From the NCBI GenBank assembly GCA_034509755.1, contig CM067550.1:19337001-19401000 (forward strand): DNA of 64,000 nt, given 5' to 3'. The translations under genes were made by a program, and so were the position numbers. This stretch comes from Anisodus tanguticus. Lineage: Eukaryota; Streptophyta; Magnoliopsida; Solanales; Solanaceae. This document shows positions 1 to 12,284 of this stretch, piece after piece (the first letter of the stretch is position 1; each line of letters starts with the position of its first letter). The notes beneath the pieces are model-generated. The model made no database searches, had not been told where the DNA came from, and saw only the letters and a list, made by a program, of their open reading frames with translations.

Positions 1-903
1 CTTTGGAACTACGCTGAGTCGAGTGATGGCACTCTGTCTTTAAGACAAGATTGCCCCGTATATATCCTCTTACGTTAAGGGCAATAGTCTTCCAAGATAA
101 AACAACAACTTAATAAATGAGCAAAGGAAACTCAAGTGTTACGCTTGAAGAACTTTGAGTAATGAAATGCTGCTAGAGAGGAAGAAGAAGATTTCTAAAA
201 ATTTCTAAGTCCTGAACAATTGAGCCAAATGCCTCAATTTATAGTGTAAGGAGGATGACCTCTCAACTAGCCAACTAATGACTTTTAATAGCCATGTAAT
301 GACATTTATTGAGGGGTTACAATCTGCCAAATAATGGCTGAATTCAAGTGTCAAGTAATGAAGATTCAATGCTCTCAAACCAGCCCAAAAGGCAGAAACT
401 TTCTGCCTTCCGCCGTGAGCCTCTTCCCAATTTTATCTTTCCTGAAACTACAGGGACCAAACTATAAATACTAAGTAATTTGGGGTCCAAAAAGATAATA
501 TTAGAAGAAGCCCCACAACCTGGCCCGGCCCAGCTGGGCGGTGGTGGCGTGCGTGTGGACCTAGCCTTAAACCTAAGCACACCTAGGTCCTCCCTCCTTC
601 AAACACATGGGTTACCCCTTGGGGTCCCAAACCCTTCTCCACTTTTGAGGCTTATAAAATGAACAATTCTTCCTTTTCCACCGATGAGGGAGATTTGTTC
701 CACACTACATTTTTCATGCCTCAAACACCTTACTTTGTGGATCAATATCTCTTTCATTTCTTAACAAAATTTGATGATCCTTGGCCCTACGGTCATCTAC
801 TTACATAGGAGATTATTCACGTGTGAAGAACCAAAGTCTCCAACATGCGGAACCCTAGTGTTTAAGTCATTAAAGATGGGTGGACGCAAACAAATTTCCA
901 ACA
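1..903. mobile_element. Partial LTR, family 1 (cut by window edge)
   Basis: This stretch matches 32812-33628 over most of its length, for example the shared words GAGTCGAGTGATG, ACTCTGTCTTTAAGACAAGA and CAATTTATAGTGTAAGGA. It ends in TTTCCAACA at 903, the same end as the complete copy. The start (TGTTGGGG in the other copy) lies left of the window. No primer-binding site follows 903, so this is a 3' LTR or a solo LTR, not a 5' LTR. No protein-coding part is visible. Confidence 0.75.
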
Positions 904-1054
904 CTATGTTTGTAACTAAGTATCCAAATGTTAATGGGTTGTAATAGACTACTAAGTATGGGGAACCTTGTATCCGTGGTACCTATGATATCATGCATCC
1001 TTGTTGTAGTTCTAATGTTACGTAATAATAAATAAATTATCTTTGCTGTTAAAA

Positions 1055-1440
1055 AAAAGTTCGTTTCTCACCCAATGCAATTACATTATTAAATTATATT
1101 TACGAAATACCCTATTGGATCCAGATCATAAAAGGTAGGATACTCTAGAAATTTTAGCAAAGTTGACTGGTCTATTCATCATTAAAAGCAACGGTCCAAG
1201 CTTCCTTATACACAACAACAACATATCTAGTGTGATGTCATAAGTGGGCTATGGAGAGTATAGAAGGTTCGCAGATTTTACCTCTGTCTTTATGGAGTAG
1301 AGAGATTGTTTTAGAAATATCAAAAAAATAATTGCATATATATATAACCTAAATGCCCGCGATATGCAATTAAATATTTCATGCATTCAAGACAACTCCA
1401 AGCTCCTCAAGTTGTGACTCCTATATAAGTAGTAATTAAT
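1055..1440. repeat. Upstream direct repeat, copy 1
   Basis: This block recurs at 2684-2945. Shared words include AGCAAAGTTGACT, TTCATCATTAAAA, GTCCAAGCTT and CTCCTCAAGTTGTG, in the same order and orientation. This copy is longer because a LINE-tail sequence sits inside it at about 1201-1318. The two copies flank the TIR element at 1755-2648. Confidence 0.7.
1201..1318 (-). mobile_element. RTE LINE 3'-tail copy (or SINE sharing that tail)
   Basis: On the minus strand this ends in a TTG-rich tail, seen on plus as ACAACAACAACATATCTAGTG. The plus strand continues GGGCTATGGAGAG, then a degenerate pyrimidine-rich stretch and TGGAGTAGAGAGATTG. The same order occurs at 9674-9782, 16640-16755 and 46769-46890. 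The 16640 copy is attached to an RTE LINE. Confidence 0.6.
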
Positions 1441-1754
1441 TATCGATACTGAGTTTGGATGTATTCCCTATCCTTGGGGACGTACAAAACGTTTTATCAT
1501 AAATTAAAACAATTATTAATCATTTTAGTGAACCAACGCTTAATACCGACTACTTTTGTTGTGGATCTTATCCAACCTAGAACAACATTATCAGATGTTC
1601 ATATTAAGACATTACATCGTTCGTGAAAGTCACAACACAAACGTTATAAGTGTTGCATAGTATCAACATGTCTAGTATAAATGGGGTCCATGTAAAGTAG
1701 GATGACTCGGATAAAACTTGATTATAATGTAAATAAAAGGCCAAATCCATCGAC

Positions 1755-2648
1755 GATCCTTGTGATTGTCAATATCTTTCACTTAGACACCTCAACTAAA
1801 TCTTGTTCCATTTAGACACATGAGATGGATCCCTACTATGTCATTTAGACATTTTTCGCTAACTTGACAAGTTATGTGGATTTTACTCCAAACAGGTGTG
1901 TGGAAAGGCCAAACATCATATATATTTTTTAATTTCTTCTTCTTTTTTCATTCATTTTTTTGTATTTTTTATTTCCTTCCTCTTCTTCTTCATTCTTTTT
2001 TCTACCATCTTCCTGCCATCATCGACATCGCTGCCGCCGCTATTACTACATTTTTAATTCAACTCAATTTCTTTCTCTCTCTCCTAGTAAAAAGAAAAAA
2101 ATCAAAGGAACTCATCGAAACACCATTAAAGGGGTTTTAGAAACTTGGAGGTTTAAAATGAATTACTTTATTTGATGAAAGTTTCGAGAAATTAATGTTA
2201 GGGTTGTCTTGGGGCCTTCATGGAGAATCTTTAGCTCAAGTTATAACAAATTTGGAGGAATATTTCTTAAAAAATTGGACTAAAATAGTGATTGGAACAA
2301 GAACACACATGAAAATGGTGACGAACACCAAGAACATGATTTCAAAAATTTTCTATTGTTAGTAAGTGTGTTTTCTATTAGAAAATAGTTTTTTCTTTTC
2401 TTGTTTGAAATATTAGTTTTACTCAAAAATTATTTTTTTATATTATTATAGGATCAAATGACACATGTCATAATTTAATTTGATATTTTGCCATGTCATC
2501 GGCGAGTGTGTTACACACACATTACATATTTGGTTGATTCAGCGAAAAATGTCTAAATGACACAGTGAAACCCTACTTCATGTGTTTAAATAGAACAAGA
2601 TTTAATTGAGTTGTCTAAGTGAAACATCTTGACGACAATAAAATGATC
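1755..2648. mobile_element. Non-autonomous DNA element with ~110 bp terminal inverted repeats
   Basis: The left arm (about 1755-1870) reads TTTCACTTAGACACCTCAA, CTTGTTCCATTTAGACACAT and CATTTAGACATTTTTCGCT. The right arm (about 2540-2648) carries the same words in reverse complement, for example AGCGAAAAATGTCTAAATG. About 670 bp separate the arms, including a pyrimidine-rich run at 1920-2000. There is no transposase. The long arms suggest a Mutator-like element, but I could not fix a 9-bp target duplication, so the superfamily is open. Confidence 0.65.
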
Positions 2649-3212
2649 AAGTATGTCAAAAAATTTCAAAGGGAGCTACAATAAATTCATTTCTCATCCA
2701 ATATAATTGCTTCATTAAGTGTAAATACAAAAATACCAATTGGGCCCATATCAACAATGTCATTTTAGCAAAGTTGACTTATGTGTTCATCATTAAAATC
2801 ACATGTCCAAGCTTAGTTTCATGCATACAACAAAAACAAATAATTGCATAAATATCTATCCAAATGACCTAAATACCCTCAGAACGCAATTTAAAACCTC
2901 AACCTCCTCAAGTTGTGGCTATGGCTTCTATATATGGTAGTAAGTAGTATAAACTATAAAGTAATTTGATAAATAAAGAGAAAAATCTACTAGGCTCGGA
3001 ATTTACCCAAAGATATTTAAACTCGTGCCAAAGACTTCGGGGATGTAAATAAACATGTAAGAAACATTATGGTCCAGATCTCTGAATTCGAGTGACCAAA
3101 ATAAACAATTTGATAAACATACCGGGGTCTAATTTGCAATTATAACAATCTAAAACTCCTCTTTAGGACTTTCCTTCACTTTCATATTGCGAATTTGCAA
3201 TACAACTCCCCA

Positions 3213-3243
3213 TATTCTCTCTCTCTCTCGCTCTCTATAAAAG
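3213..3243 (+). promoter_or_regulatory. Core promoter of the CDKG-type kinase gene
   Basis: A CT-rich pyrimidine patch runs directly into TATAAAAG at 3236-3243, about 335 bp before the start codon. This is a common plant core-promoter layout. The transcription start is inferred to lie near 3265, which would make the first leader exon very short. Confidence 0.5.
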
Positions 3244-3280
3244 CTTCTTCGCCGCCGTGTCTGGTTGTTTCGATTCACCG

Positions 3281-3567
3281 GTAAGTATTCCGATATCAGC
3301 AACAACATACCGGAGAAGTGCCTAAATTTACTATCTAGTCCTCAATTTATGGGGTTTCTTCTTATTCGCCGTCTCTAGAATTTTCGAGAAATTAAAGAAA
3401 AAGAAAAAAATTTCAATTGATTTTTATGTATTTTGATTAGTTTTGTTACCAGATCTGCTATTGAGTATTGAATTAACTGGGTTTTGCTTCGAGCTAGGGT
3501 TTCTTTGGCTTAATTTGTGAAATTAGGGTTAGGGTTTATAGGTGAATTAGGGTTTTCTTTGATATAG
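3281..3567 (+). other. Probable intron in the 5' leader of the kinase gene
   Basis: A strong donor, CACCG|GTAAGTATT, lies at 3280/3281. The nearest good acceptor before the start codon is TTTGATATAG at 3567, 8 bp upstream of ATG 3576. Leader introns are usual in this family. The acceptor choice is an inference. Confidence 0.45.
3523..3539 (+). promoter_or_regulatory. Telo-box-like motif in the leader
   Basis: TTAGGGTTAGGGTTTAT contains the plant telo-box (reverse complement AAACCCTAA) one and a half times. In plants this motif is enriched near the 5' end of genes active in dividing cells. It lies inside the proposed leader intron. Confidence 0.4.
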
Positions 3568-3575
3568 ACGTTTAT

Positions 3576-6426
3576 ATGGCTGCTGGAAGACATGGTGGTT
3601 ACAGGGATAATGAATTTAGGGGTCGTGATGCTGAGTTTGAGGTATCAAGGAGGGAGCTTGGTTATCCGAAGGGGGATTATGAACGAATTAGGACTGATGA
3701 TCGGGATTTTGATAGGGATCGAGTTCACGACAGGAGTGGTCGAGATAATAGGGGTGGGTTGAGACAGAAGGATATAAAAGAAAGGGGTATGATAAATGGC
3801 AGTTATAGGTCGAGTGATTCTGGTAGTAGTGATGGTGGTGATGGTGGTGGAAGGAGGGGAAGTGGGGTTAGTGTTCGGGCTGTTGACCGAGAGCCTGGTG
3901 AATTGTCTAGTGAGAGTGGTTCTGATGGGGCTATTGATTCAATGAAGAATGCCGACAATGGGAACCAGTCACCTGTAAAGAGCAAGAAACGAAAATTCTC
4001 TCCAATTATATGGGATAGGGAAGATAAGGAAAATAGAATGTCAAAGAGTAGAAATTCACCAGCAGCTGCTAAGCTTCCTCCTCTGCCTCCGTTGCCAAAG
4101 CCATCTGGCCAGTTGGCTAATTTTCCCTCCGAAAGGGTTGACCATGACTCTCTGTTGAACAATAATAATCTTCACAGTACGGAGCCATCCCCAAGTAATC
4201 CAAATATTGCATTTGGTTCACACATTGATGCATCTGAATCCCCAGTTGACATATGTTCGCCACCTCCTGATGAGGAGAAATTGCCCATTCAGGAAGCCAG
4301 GGAAATAGAAGATGAGGAATACGTACCGACAATAAGATCATCTAGATGGGCAACTGATGCTGACTCTCCAGCTGATGAAGGTGAGATTTCAGGTGATGAT
4401 ATGCCCCTATTGAAGAAGAGACTAGCAGTTTCCCAGTCAGCTGAAATGGGTGGACGCAGGAAATCACTAACTCCAGAATTTGGGGATCTCAAGAGAGACA
4501 GCTCTGGAGGAAATAGAGCAAGATCCTCAGACTCTGATGAACGTATTAGGTCTTCCAGCAGAGATAGCTACCAGGACAATGATTTAGATAAGAATGACTC
4601 AATGGATGTGGATAAGGACTGTAATTATGATGGTACTAGTGTTAGCCAGTCAGATAGAGATTCTGAAGATGAACATGATTCTGGTGGTACACCAGAGCCT
4701 GCACTCCCTCCACAAAGGAGTGTAAACATGTTGCAGGGGTGTAGAAGTGTTGATGAGTTTGAGCGGCTTAACAGGATAGATGAAGGTACTTATGGTGTCG
4801 TATACAGAGCTAAAGATAAGAAGACAGGAGAAGTTGTTGCACTAAAGAAGGTTAAGATGGAGAAGGAACGAGAAGGATTTCCCCTGACATCTCTAAGGGA
4901 GATAAACATTCTTCTTTCTATTCATCACCCCTCAATTGTAGATGTCAAAGAAGTAGTTGTAGGAAGCAGTCTTGACAGTATTTTTATGGTTATGGAGTAC
5001 ATGGAACATGATCTGAAGGCATTGATGGAGACAATGAAACAACCATTTAGCCAAAGTGAAGTCAAGTGTCTTATGCTCCAGCTTTTACAGGGTGTCAAGT
5101 ATCTTCATGATAATTGGGTCCTTCACCGAGATCTGAAGACTTCAAATTTGCTTCTAAACAACCGAGGTGAGTTGAAGATTTGTGACTTTGGTTTAGCTCG
5201 TCAATATGGGAGCCCTTTGAAACCATACACTCATTTGGTGGTTACTTTGTGGTACAGGTGAGCTTCATTTCTTATTCTTCATTAATTTGAAATGATTTAA
5301 ATAGATGTATACTTCTGTTGACGTGTGTCTGTCTGTAGATGAAGGTTTCTATTGAGTTCTTGCCGATCTGGCTTTTTATTCAGCCAGTGATTGAATAGTT
5401 TTTATGCATACAGGGCGCCAGAACTTCTCTTGGGAGCCAAACAATACTCTACTGCAATTGACATGTGGTCACTGGGTTGTATCATGGCCGAGATGCTATC
5501 CAAAGAACCGCTTTTCAATGGAAGAACAGAAGTTGATCAAATTGACAAGGTATATTTTCTAGCAGCTGAGGGAGAATTTTTCTTGATATTGGATATCATT
5601 TACCATGAGATTTCAAGTCTTCTTAATGTACTTCTGTGATTTTTCTTAGCAGATTTTCAGAATTCTTGGTACCCCAAATGAGACAATTTGGCCAGGGTTT
5701 TCCAGACTTCCTGGGGTGAAGGTCAACTTTGTAAAGCATCAGTAAGTATTATCTTCTTCTATATTCTATCCCTGCTTTTGTCGGCCGGAGATTCATGTTT
5801 TTATTTTTGCCACTGTTTTCCCAGGCTTCCAGCTTTGGGTGATTCTGGTTTGGCTTTCTGGCCTCCTTTGATGACAATCTATTGGCGGAAAAATATTTTC
5901 ATGTTTCTACTAACCATTTGATTTGTTTGTGTCAGGTATAATAATTTAAGAAAAATATTTCCCGCTACAGCCTTCACGGGGTCAACAGTCCTATCAGATG
6001 CTGGCTATGACCTGTTGAATAAGCTTTTAACTTATGATCCTGAGAAGGTGATGGCCACTACATTTGGGAATTTATAATTCTGTGGTAGGTTGTCTTTACC
6101 TTTTCTGATTATTGTTTGTGTGACATATTGCAGAGAATAACTGCCGATGCTGCTTTGAACCATGAGTGGTTTCGTGAAGTTCCTCTCCCCAAGTCTAAAG
6201 AATTCATGCCTACTTTCCCTGCACAGCATGCACAAGATAGGTAAAACTTCTATCAATGCTAATTTTCGACGGCAGTTTGTTTAGCTCCTTAGACTTTTAT
6301 TTGATGTTCTTTGTTTTTGTTTTTAGGCGTGTGCGAAGAGTAATAAAGAGTCCAGATCCTCTTGAGGAGCAGCGAAGAAAGGAACTGAAGCAAGGGGTGT
6401 TAGGAACTGGTGGATTGTTTGGCTAA
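3576..6426 (+). CDS. CDKG2: CDKG/PITSLRE-type cyclin-dependent kinase (CDKG2-like)
   Basis: Six coding exons: 3576-5257, 5414-5549, 5653-5741, 5936-6047, 6134-6240 and 6327-6426. They total 2226 nt, in frame, giving 741 residues. Residues 1-390 are a disordered, Arg/Asp/Ser-rich tail with a KSKKRK nuclear signal near 135. The kinase domain starts near 395: EGTYG loop 403-407 (the first loop glycine is Asp402, as is usual for CDK11-type kinases), Lys424, cyclin-binding helix PLTSLRE 436-442, HRDLKTSN 517-524, DFG 537-539 and T-loop Thr552. The C-terminus is GVLGTGGLFG. The family acts in the nucleus with L-type cyclins in pre-mRNA splicing and transcription; in Arabidopsis CDKG1/2 affect splicing, meiosis and flowering. 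All introns are GT/AG and no break is seen, so the gene should be functional. CDKG1 versus CDKG2 was not resolved by phylogeny. Confidence 0.93.
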
Positions 6427-6830
6427 GATAAGTGAATAGTGCTCAGTAACTGTTTGAGTTTTGCTTTGTCTAATACTCATGGGTTGATGTGGTTGAGGTT
6501 AGAGCCATCCATTGAAAGGAAGTTGCAAATATTGTTTGCGAGACAATCAGTTCAGCTGTTCTTTTAGCAGGCAGGCTTATCTGACAGTTAGATCGAGAAA
6601 CAATTCTTTTGGCTGTGCGTTATCAGATCTGTTGCAGGTTGTACTACTGGGCTCTGGTGCCTTGTCAAAATCTTTGAGACTGCTTGCAAGGCAGGGGTGG
6701 CATAGAGAGCTTACCTGTTAAGGAACAATTTCAATTGAAATTCGTGTATGTAACATATTTCCCATTGGCAGTGTAAACAATTCTCTTGAAATTGATTTTG
6801 TTACTCAAAACATATGGATTGGTTTCGTAC
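6427..6830 (+). other. Probable 3' UTR of the kinase gene
   Basis: No ORF is recognised here. TG-rich far-upstream-like words (GTGTATGTAACAT near 6745, and TTGATTTTGTTAC) may direct polyadenylation around 6780-6830. No perfect AATAAA is seen. The end is an estimate. Confidence 0.35.
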
Positions 6831-9673
6831 TTCTAGTATGTCGATTTTAATTTTCATATTCTGTTTGCAAGAGAAGGTGGTGTAAAGCAGATGGGGAATT
6901 CTTAGCTTTTTCGTTGACGAAGAATTTCACTGAAACTATTGCACATTTGAAGGTAATTATTGGATCTGGATACATGGATAGTAATCAAGGATGACATATA
7001 TGCTTTCCCGTCAATTTTGAATGTTTCACCCCTCCATGTTAGCAGCTTTGACTCATTATTGTTTACTTCACATGCTTTTCTTCTGGCACTCTCCATCTAT
7101 ACATGGACAGGTTGCACATCAGTGTCTTGACCACAACGGATTAGGCCACTTAAATCTCACATGTTTGATTTTTTTTTTTGACAAACCTTAGTAATGAATA
7201 ACTATATGTTCTTGTGCATGTCTTAAAGACGTCCAGTTTCAAATGTGATGAAAGTCATGATGAAGTTTTCAATTTACTTAAAAGAAATTGTGGACTTTTA
7301 TGGTGATATTTGAACAAGCACCGTAATAGTGTTCTATAGGATTGGTGTCATTTCATGTTTTAGGGACTGACTACACTTACCTCACTTATCTACACGGGAT
7401 TCTGAAGTTACTGACTGCTAATGTTGATAATGAAAGTTACTATTAATAGGTAGACATGACTGAATGCCACTGAGAAGTAAGGCCTAACCGAAGCATCTCT
7501 GAATTGGATTTATAATATTTATCAGTATTGTACTTATTTGTTCACTGACATGACGCCTCATACACATGATGTTAATTCCACGGATGACATTGTTATCTTA
7601 AGATCTCAGTTTAAGTTGTGTCCTTTGAAGTTTATTCCAAAATGCTGGATTTATGTTGTATCAAAGAGGAAAGACCACCACTTTTCTCTGGCTTTAATTT
7701 CCCCCCAAAATTAATTAGTCTTGTTATGACTTGCATATCTTCTTCTTCTATTTCGATTTTAACTAATGGTTTTCCATCCACTTTCTTCATGCCTGAAAGC
7801 ATTATCCGGTTTCTATTTAACAATGTTTTGCCAAGCAAGATAAAACACGTTCTGATCTTGATAAGTACTATCGATTATATACTTATAAAAGTTGTTATTT
7901 TGTTGTATTCGGAAAAACTGTTGGTTATTGGTGTTGACACTATTTAAATTACAAGTTAGTTTGTTCCTTGATGCATTTGGTTACTCTTGTTTTTCCTTGG
8001 CCTTATTCCCCATGTAGGTAGTGCCTTGGTGGTTGCTTTGATTTTTGTTTTTGACTTCTGTATTATGGTTTATTTTATCTCATTTTTGAGAACCTGGATA
8101 CCCGTATATTTCTTTTGGCTAGCATGCCAAACAACCGGATGTACATTTTTTTGGTTTTTTTTTTTTTGTGTGGTGTTAGCAAATTTTCAATTTGTACTGT
8201 AGAATTGAAATCTACAAATGTCACTGCAGCATCAAGGAAAGCAGGTTGAGGAGCTTATCTACAACCTGGCATACATAAAATTTCAAATTTATTTTCCGTA
8301 CTTCAGATACTCATATTGTCTGCCCAAGCCAGTAAAGGTACTTTACTGCCCTCATCTGCTAGAGATGTACAAATGTTAAGTTTGATATCTTGTGCATTCT
8401 TTTCTAGATGGGGGATTTTTATTTGAGCCTATAATGAGTCGGGCTGTATCTATTTTTGATGTACTTTCAAATTGTTAGTCTTGTGGAAAGGTGATAAATA
8501 GTTTTGCTGTTACCATCCTTTGGTATACATTCTTTTAGAGGCAAAACTGGGCATTTCTTGGCTTTGTTGCAAGTGGGATTTTTTGTAAGTTGATCAATGA
8601 AAGAAGGAACTAGTGTTTTAGATTTGTGTTGTATCTCAGCCCCGTTGTTTAGTTTTTATTTTGTGTTTCAGTGCCAACATTGAAACAGAGAGCACGGACT
8701 ATAATAACCCTACTGGTTCTTGATCCAAACTGCAAAGATGTCATTCTTTGAACTGTTACTCTGTAGAAGTCATGTATAAACTCTTTTGGCCTTGAATCCT
8801 TGTAACTGGGAGAAGTCTTGACCTCCATATTTCTTTTGTTCAATTTTAATAGTCGCATTCAATGTTGAAATTCTACTTTGTCGACTTCTATGTGTTGCAT
8901 ATTTATTTTGGATGGAGAGGGGTCAGTAGTGGTGAAGACCCTGGTTATGTTCTAAACTTATTTGTGATTTTTTTTAACCATACTCCCACCCGCTCCCTTG
9001 ACTTGTTTCAGACCAGATAGAGCAGGTGAGCCTGGTTACAAATTCCTGCCAGAAGGGGCTGGAAAAAGAAGTGTAAAGGCTTGTAAGCGCAGATGTTCAT
9101 TCATATTTTTCCTAAGAATTTTCTCGTGGGGCTTTAGGCAGGTACATTAGAATCACTAGTTCGGAAGCTCATCTACTAGCAGGGAAGTGGGTGGAAGGAC
9201 ATGTCTCAAGGAAATAGATCTGTTTGTTCCCAGTGCAGACTAGGAAGAGATTGATATAAGTTATATAGCTACTTGAAGTTGGTGGACAGTCCCCTAGAAT
9301 GTTAGGCTATGAAATGGGGAGATGGATGTTCCACCGTGGTGCTTGAAAGACCATGCGAATGTTGTATAGCAGCTAAAAAATTTACTGGTACGATTTTACG
9401 CTTGTTGTTTTTGATAGTTATATCTGCTTGATTTGTGGAGGTTCTTCCCTGCATGTTGTGGTCGTCGCATCTGCAGAATTTTACAATCAGAAAAGAAGGG
9501 AAAGCATTAGAGACTGGTCTTCAGCAAAATAAATCTGGCTGAGAACACAAACTCCCTCTTGGAGAGGAAGAATCGCTCGAAATTTGTTATAACCAGCTTA
9601 TTTCTTTTTATTGAATATGCTTGTAACTAAAGCGCCTTCGTATTTTCCTCTATAACTAGTGTCATGCAGTCTT
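6831..9673. other. Gene-poor stretch downstream of the kinase gene
   Basis: I recognise no protein family, tRNA or complete transposon in these 2.8 kb. ORFs of about 70-110 codons on either strand (for example 7618-7947) are low-complexity and match nothing I know. An extended or alternative 3' UTR cannot be excluded. Confidence 0.4.
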
Positions 9674-9782
9674 TTGAGCGGATGGTCTATTGGAAACCTC
9701 TCTATCCGTAAAGGTAGAGGTAAGGTCTGCATACATCCTACCCTCCCAGATCCAACTTGTGGGATTACACTGGGTATGTTGT
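9674..9782 (+). mobile_element. RTE LINE 3'-tail copy (or SINE sharing that tail)
   Basis: It reads AACCTCTCTATCC, then GTAGAGGTAAGGTCTGC, CCTACCCTCCCAGATCC and TGTGGGATTACACTGGGTA, ending in TGTTGT. It is the same tail as at 16640-16755, in the same orientation relative to the LINE. No LINE coding sequence is attached, so it is 5'-truncated or a SINE. Confidence 0.65.
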
Positions 9783-10017
9783 AACTGATGTTTTTGATGG
9801 TAACAATTTCTTTTCAGATTTGTGTCTGGTTCTCCTGCAGTGTTGCCCTTTATGCTGTATATACTCTTTATGTTTTCATTATATTCTAACTAGGAAAAAG
9901 TTGATGCGCACACTGGAAACTAACTCACAAATGTGTTCCTACATTACATGCAATGTAGAAGTGAAATGTTTAAAATTGTTGGAAAGGATTGGTATATCTG
10001 ATTCTTTTCTTTTGAAA

Positions 10018-10138
10018 TGGGTCGATTATGGCTTTAGAAAATAGGCTAATTAAGGCATAAGAAATGAGGGTAACAAACAGGCCAGTTATGGCATAAGAAA
10101 AGATTAACAAATAGGTCAATTTATGGCATAAGATATGT
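10018..10138. repeat. Tandem repeat, ~33-38 bp unit, four diverged copies
   Basis: Successive units begin GGTCGATTATGG, GGCTAATTAAGG, GGCCAGTTATGG and GGTCAATTTATGG. The last three share GGCATAAGA after the start, and units are separated by stretches ending in AAATA or AAACA. Confidence 0.65.
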
Positions 10139-11027
10139 TGACACACTGATACAAGAATGTTTGTACCATTTGGTAAAGGCTGGAGGTTTTGTACTTTATC
10201 TATTAATCTATTATTGTATTCTTACAACTTTACAATAATCTTGTTAGTTTTATCTATTTATGTCTTACTGCTCACCATTGAGTAATTATCTGTTCTTTGA
10301 AGATTGAGGAATGTAGTGTCGGACAAGTATACCATTCGGGAGAAGTCTTCTATAGAAGAAAAGCATGTTATGAGTAAGTGGAGAGGGCATCAACCCTCTT
10401 GGATCCGGTAGGAGCTGTAGGAGTTAATATTGATCCGGTGAAGAAAAGAGAATTTAGTTGATAGACATTAGATCTGGAGGAAGAGTAATTATATTATGAA
10501 GAGTAATCTGAATAGTGTATCACATGCACGGATCGTGTACGCAAAACGGCTTGTATTGAACATTAAAAAATACATTCACTTTGGGAACGAATATGTTTAA
10601 TAGGTGTGAAAAAGATGAGTGTTTTTTTAGTAATATCAGAAGTTTTTCAAAAGCTAAAAGAAGTGGCTTATCCTCCGTAGCACTTTTGGATTCTTGGGCT
10701 TGCACAAATCACTTGAATTACAAAATTATCTTTTAAATTGATTAATCAAACTTAAATTTTTAACTCTTTTTAAAGTAAGTAAATTTTAGAAGTTTAACCA
10801 AAATAATATGAAATCACGGATTATTGACCCGATCAAATGGTAGTATAGACTATAGGGTACGGGCTTAAATGGTTTGATTTCGCTAGTTTTTATTAATGAA
10901 ATTTCCGCCACTACTTCAGTTTATTTTCAAAATTACATATTTGAAGCTTTCATAATCATTTTGGTTTTTGTACGTTTCGATTAGTATTTGGTACTCTTTT
11001 TAAAAATTCATTTAAATGTAATAAGTA

Positions 11028-11815
11028 GTGTTTTAAGAGGCGTTTTACATCGCACGGGGCGAGGTGTAAGTTCCGAGACACGAGGCTCACATATCTTCAA
11101 TTTTATACTGTTATTACGAAGAAAATAAGTATAAGTAAAAATTTTATTAAAATTTTATAAATAAATTTTAATAAATAACCAATAATATAGAAAAAATACT
11201 GTAATTATTCTTTTAGAAAGGTAAATAACACAAAAAATGATAATAGCCTAGATGATCTTTAAAATGAAATCATCATGCACTTCATTATCGATCTCCACAT
11301 TTATTAGTCCTTCCCACCCTCTCTACTAATATTTACACTGATTTTATTGATATATTTAAAAAAAAAGAAGGATAAAAGGTGTAAGAGCAATAACAATAAA
11401 GAAATAAAGTTGCTTCAGGAAAATAGTGTCATGAAATCTCTATCCTATCAGTTTCAGACATAATCATTTAAAAAAATTATTTATTGTAGTGTTATTTTTT
11501 ATGAGAGTTGCTTTATTTATTTATTTATTAATTTATCAATTTAGGAAAAATCACAACATGAAAACATGATAGTATAAAGTATAAACATCATCACACCAAT
11601 AATCAAAATCATAATCTATAGCAAAAATATTTTTAAAATAACAAAAATCAAAATTAAAACACGCCCGTACACTTTTATGCCCGGGGCTTACACTTTTGCG
11701 CCCCACACTTACGCTCCAAATCTAGGGCGTACGCCTTATGAATCTACGCCTTTGGAGTGTTTTTGGTACGCCCCGCCCCATGACTTACCCTAAAAATACA
11801 TTTGAAAACACTGTT
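11028..11815. mobile_element. DNA element candidate with GC-rich inverted ends
   Basis: The left end reads AGTGTTTTAAGAGGCG followed by CGCACGGGGCGAGG. The right end reads TACGCCCCGCCCC and finishes with GAAAACACTG. The ends are roughly inverted copies, with AT-rich filler between. No ORF is seen. The target duplication could not be fixed, so the boundaries are approximate and the class is open. Confidence 0.45.
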
Positions 11816-12284
11816 CATAAGTAAAAGGTAGGACCTCGCCAATCTTTTTCAGATATATTTACTTTAAAAAAAATAATGAATCAATGGAATATGAATGACC
11901 ACCACATAAGAGATCTATCCCACTTTTCTATCGTAGTGTAAAAAAAAGTTAAGCATAAATAAGAAATTTAGATCACACGAGTGAAAAGATATCAAATGAG
12001 ATATGACTTATGGATGGAGTCTACTACAAATAAATGTCCAATAAAAGAAATCTAAATAGTATAAGGAGTATCCAATACCTTATGACTCGTTAATCAAACT
12101 CGCTGGAATACCTTGTGGTTTGCTGATCAAGATGCTGAAACTATTTAGTTTCAACAGGAGTAGCAGAACACTTTTGGGAGTTAGAACTTCGGGTGCCAAA
12201 TTGCATGTTCGCTCGCAGTTGTTTCCATCATCTAGGACTCAAGGAAAAACATTTAATGATTTGGTATTTTTAAACTTTGTGGTC

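Noticed and set aside
3803..4492. Minus-strand open frames of 67-119 codons
   Set aside because: They are shadows of the kinase exon: low complexity, and no family match.
3576..5261. Open frame of 561 codons as a complete gene
   Set aside because: It ends just past a clear splice donor in the middle of the kinase domain. The domain continues through five more exons to 6426.
7618..7947. 109-codon plus-strand frame downstream of the kinase
   Set aside because: Composition is AT-driven, no motif is recognised, and an equally long frame overlaps on the other strand.
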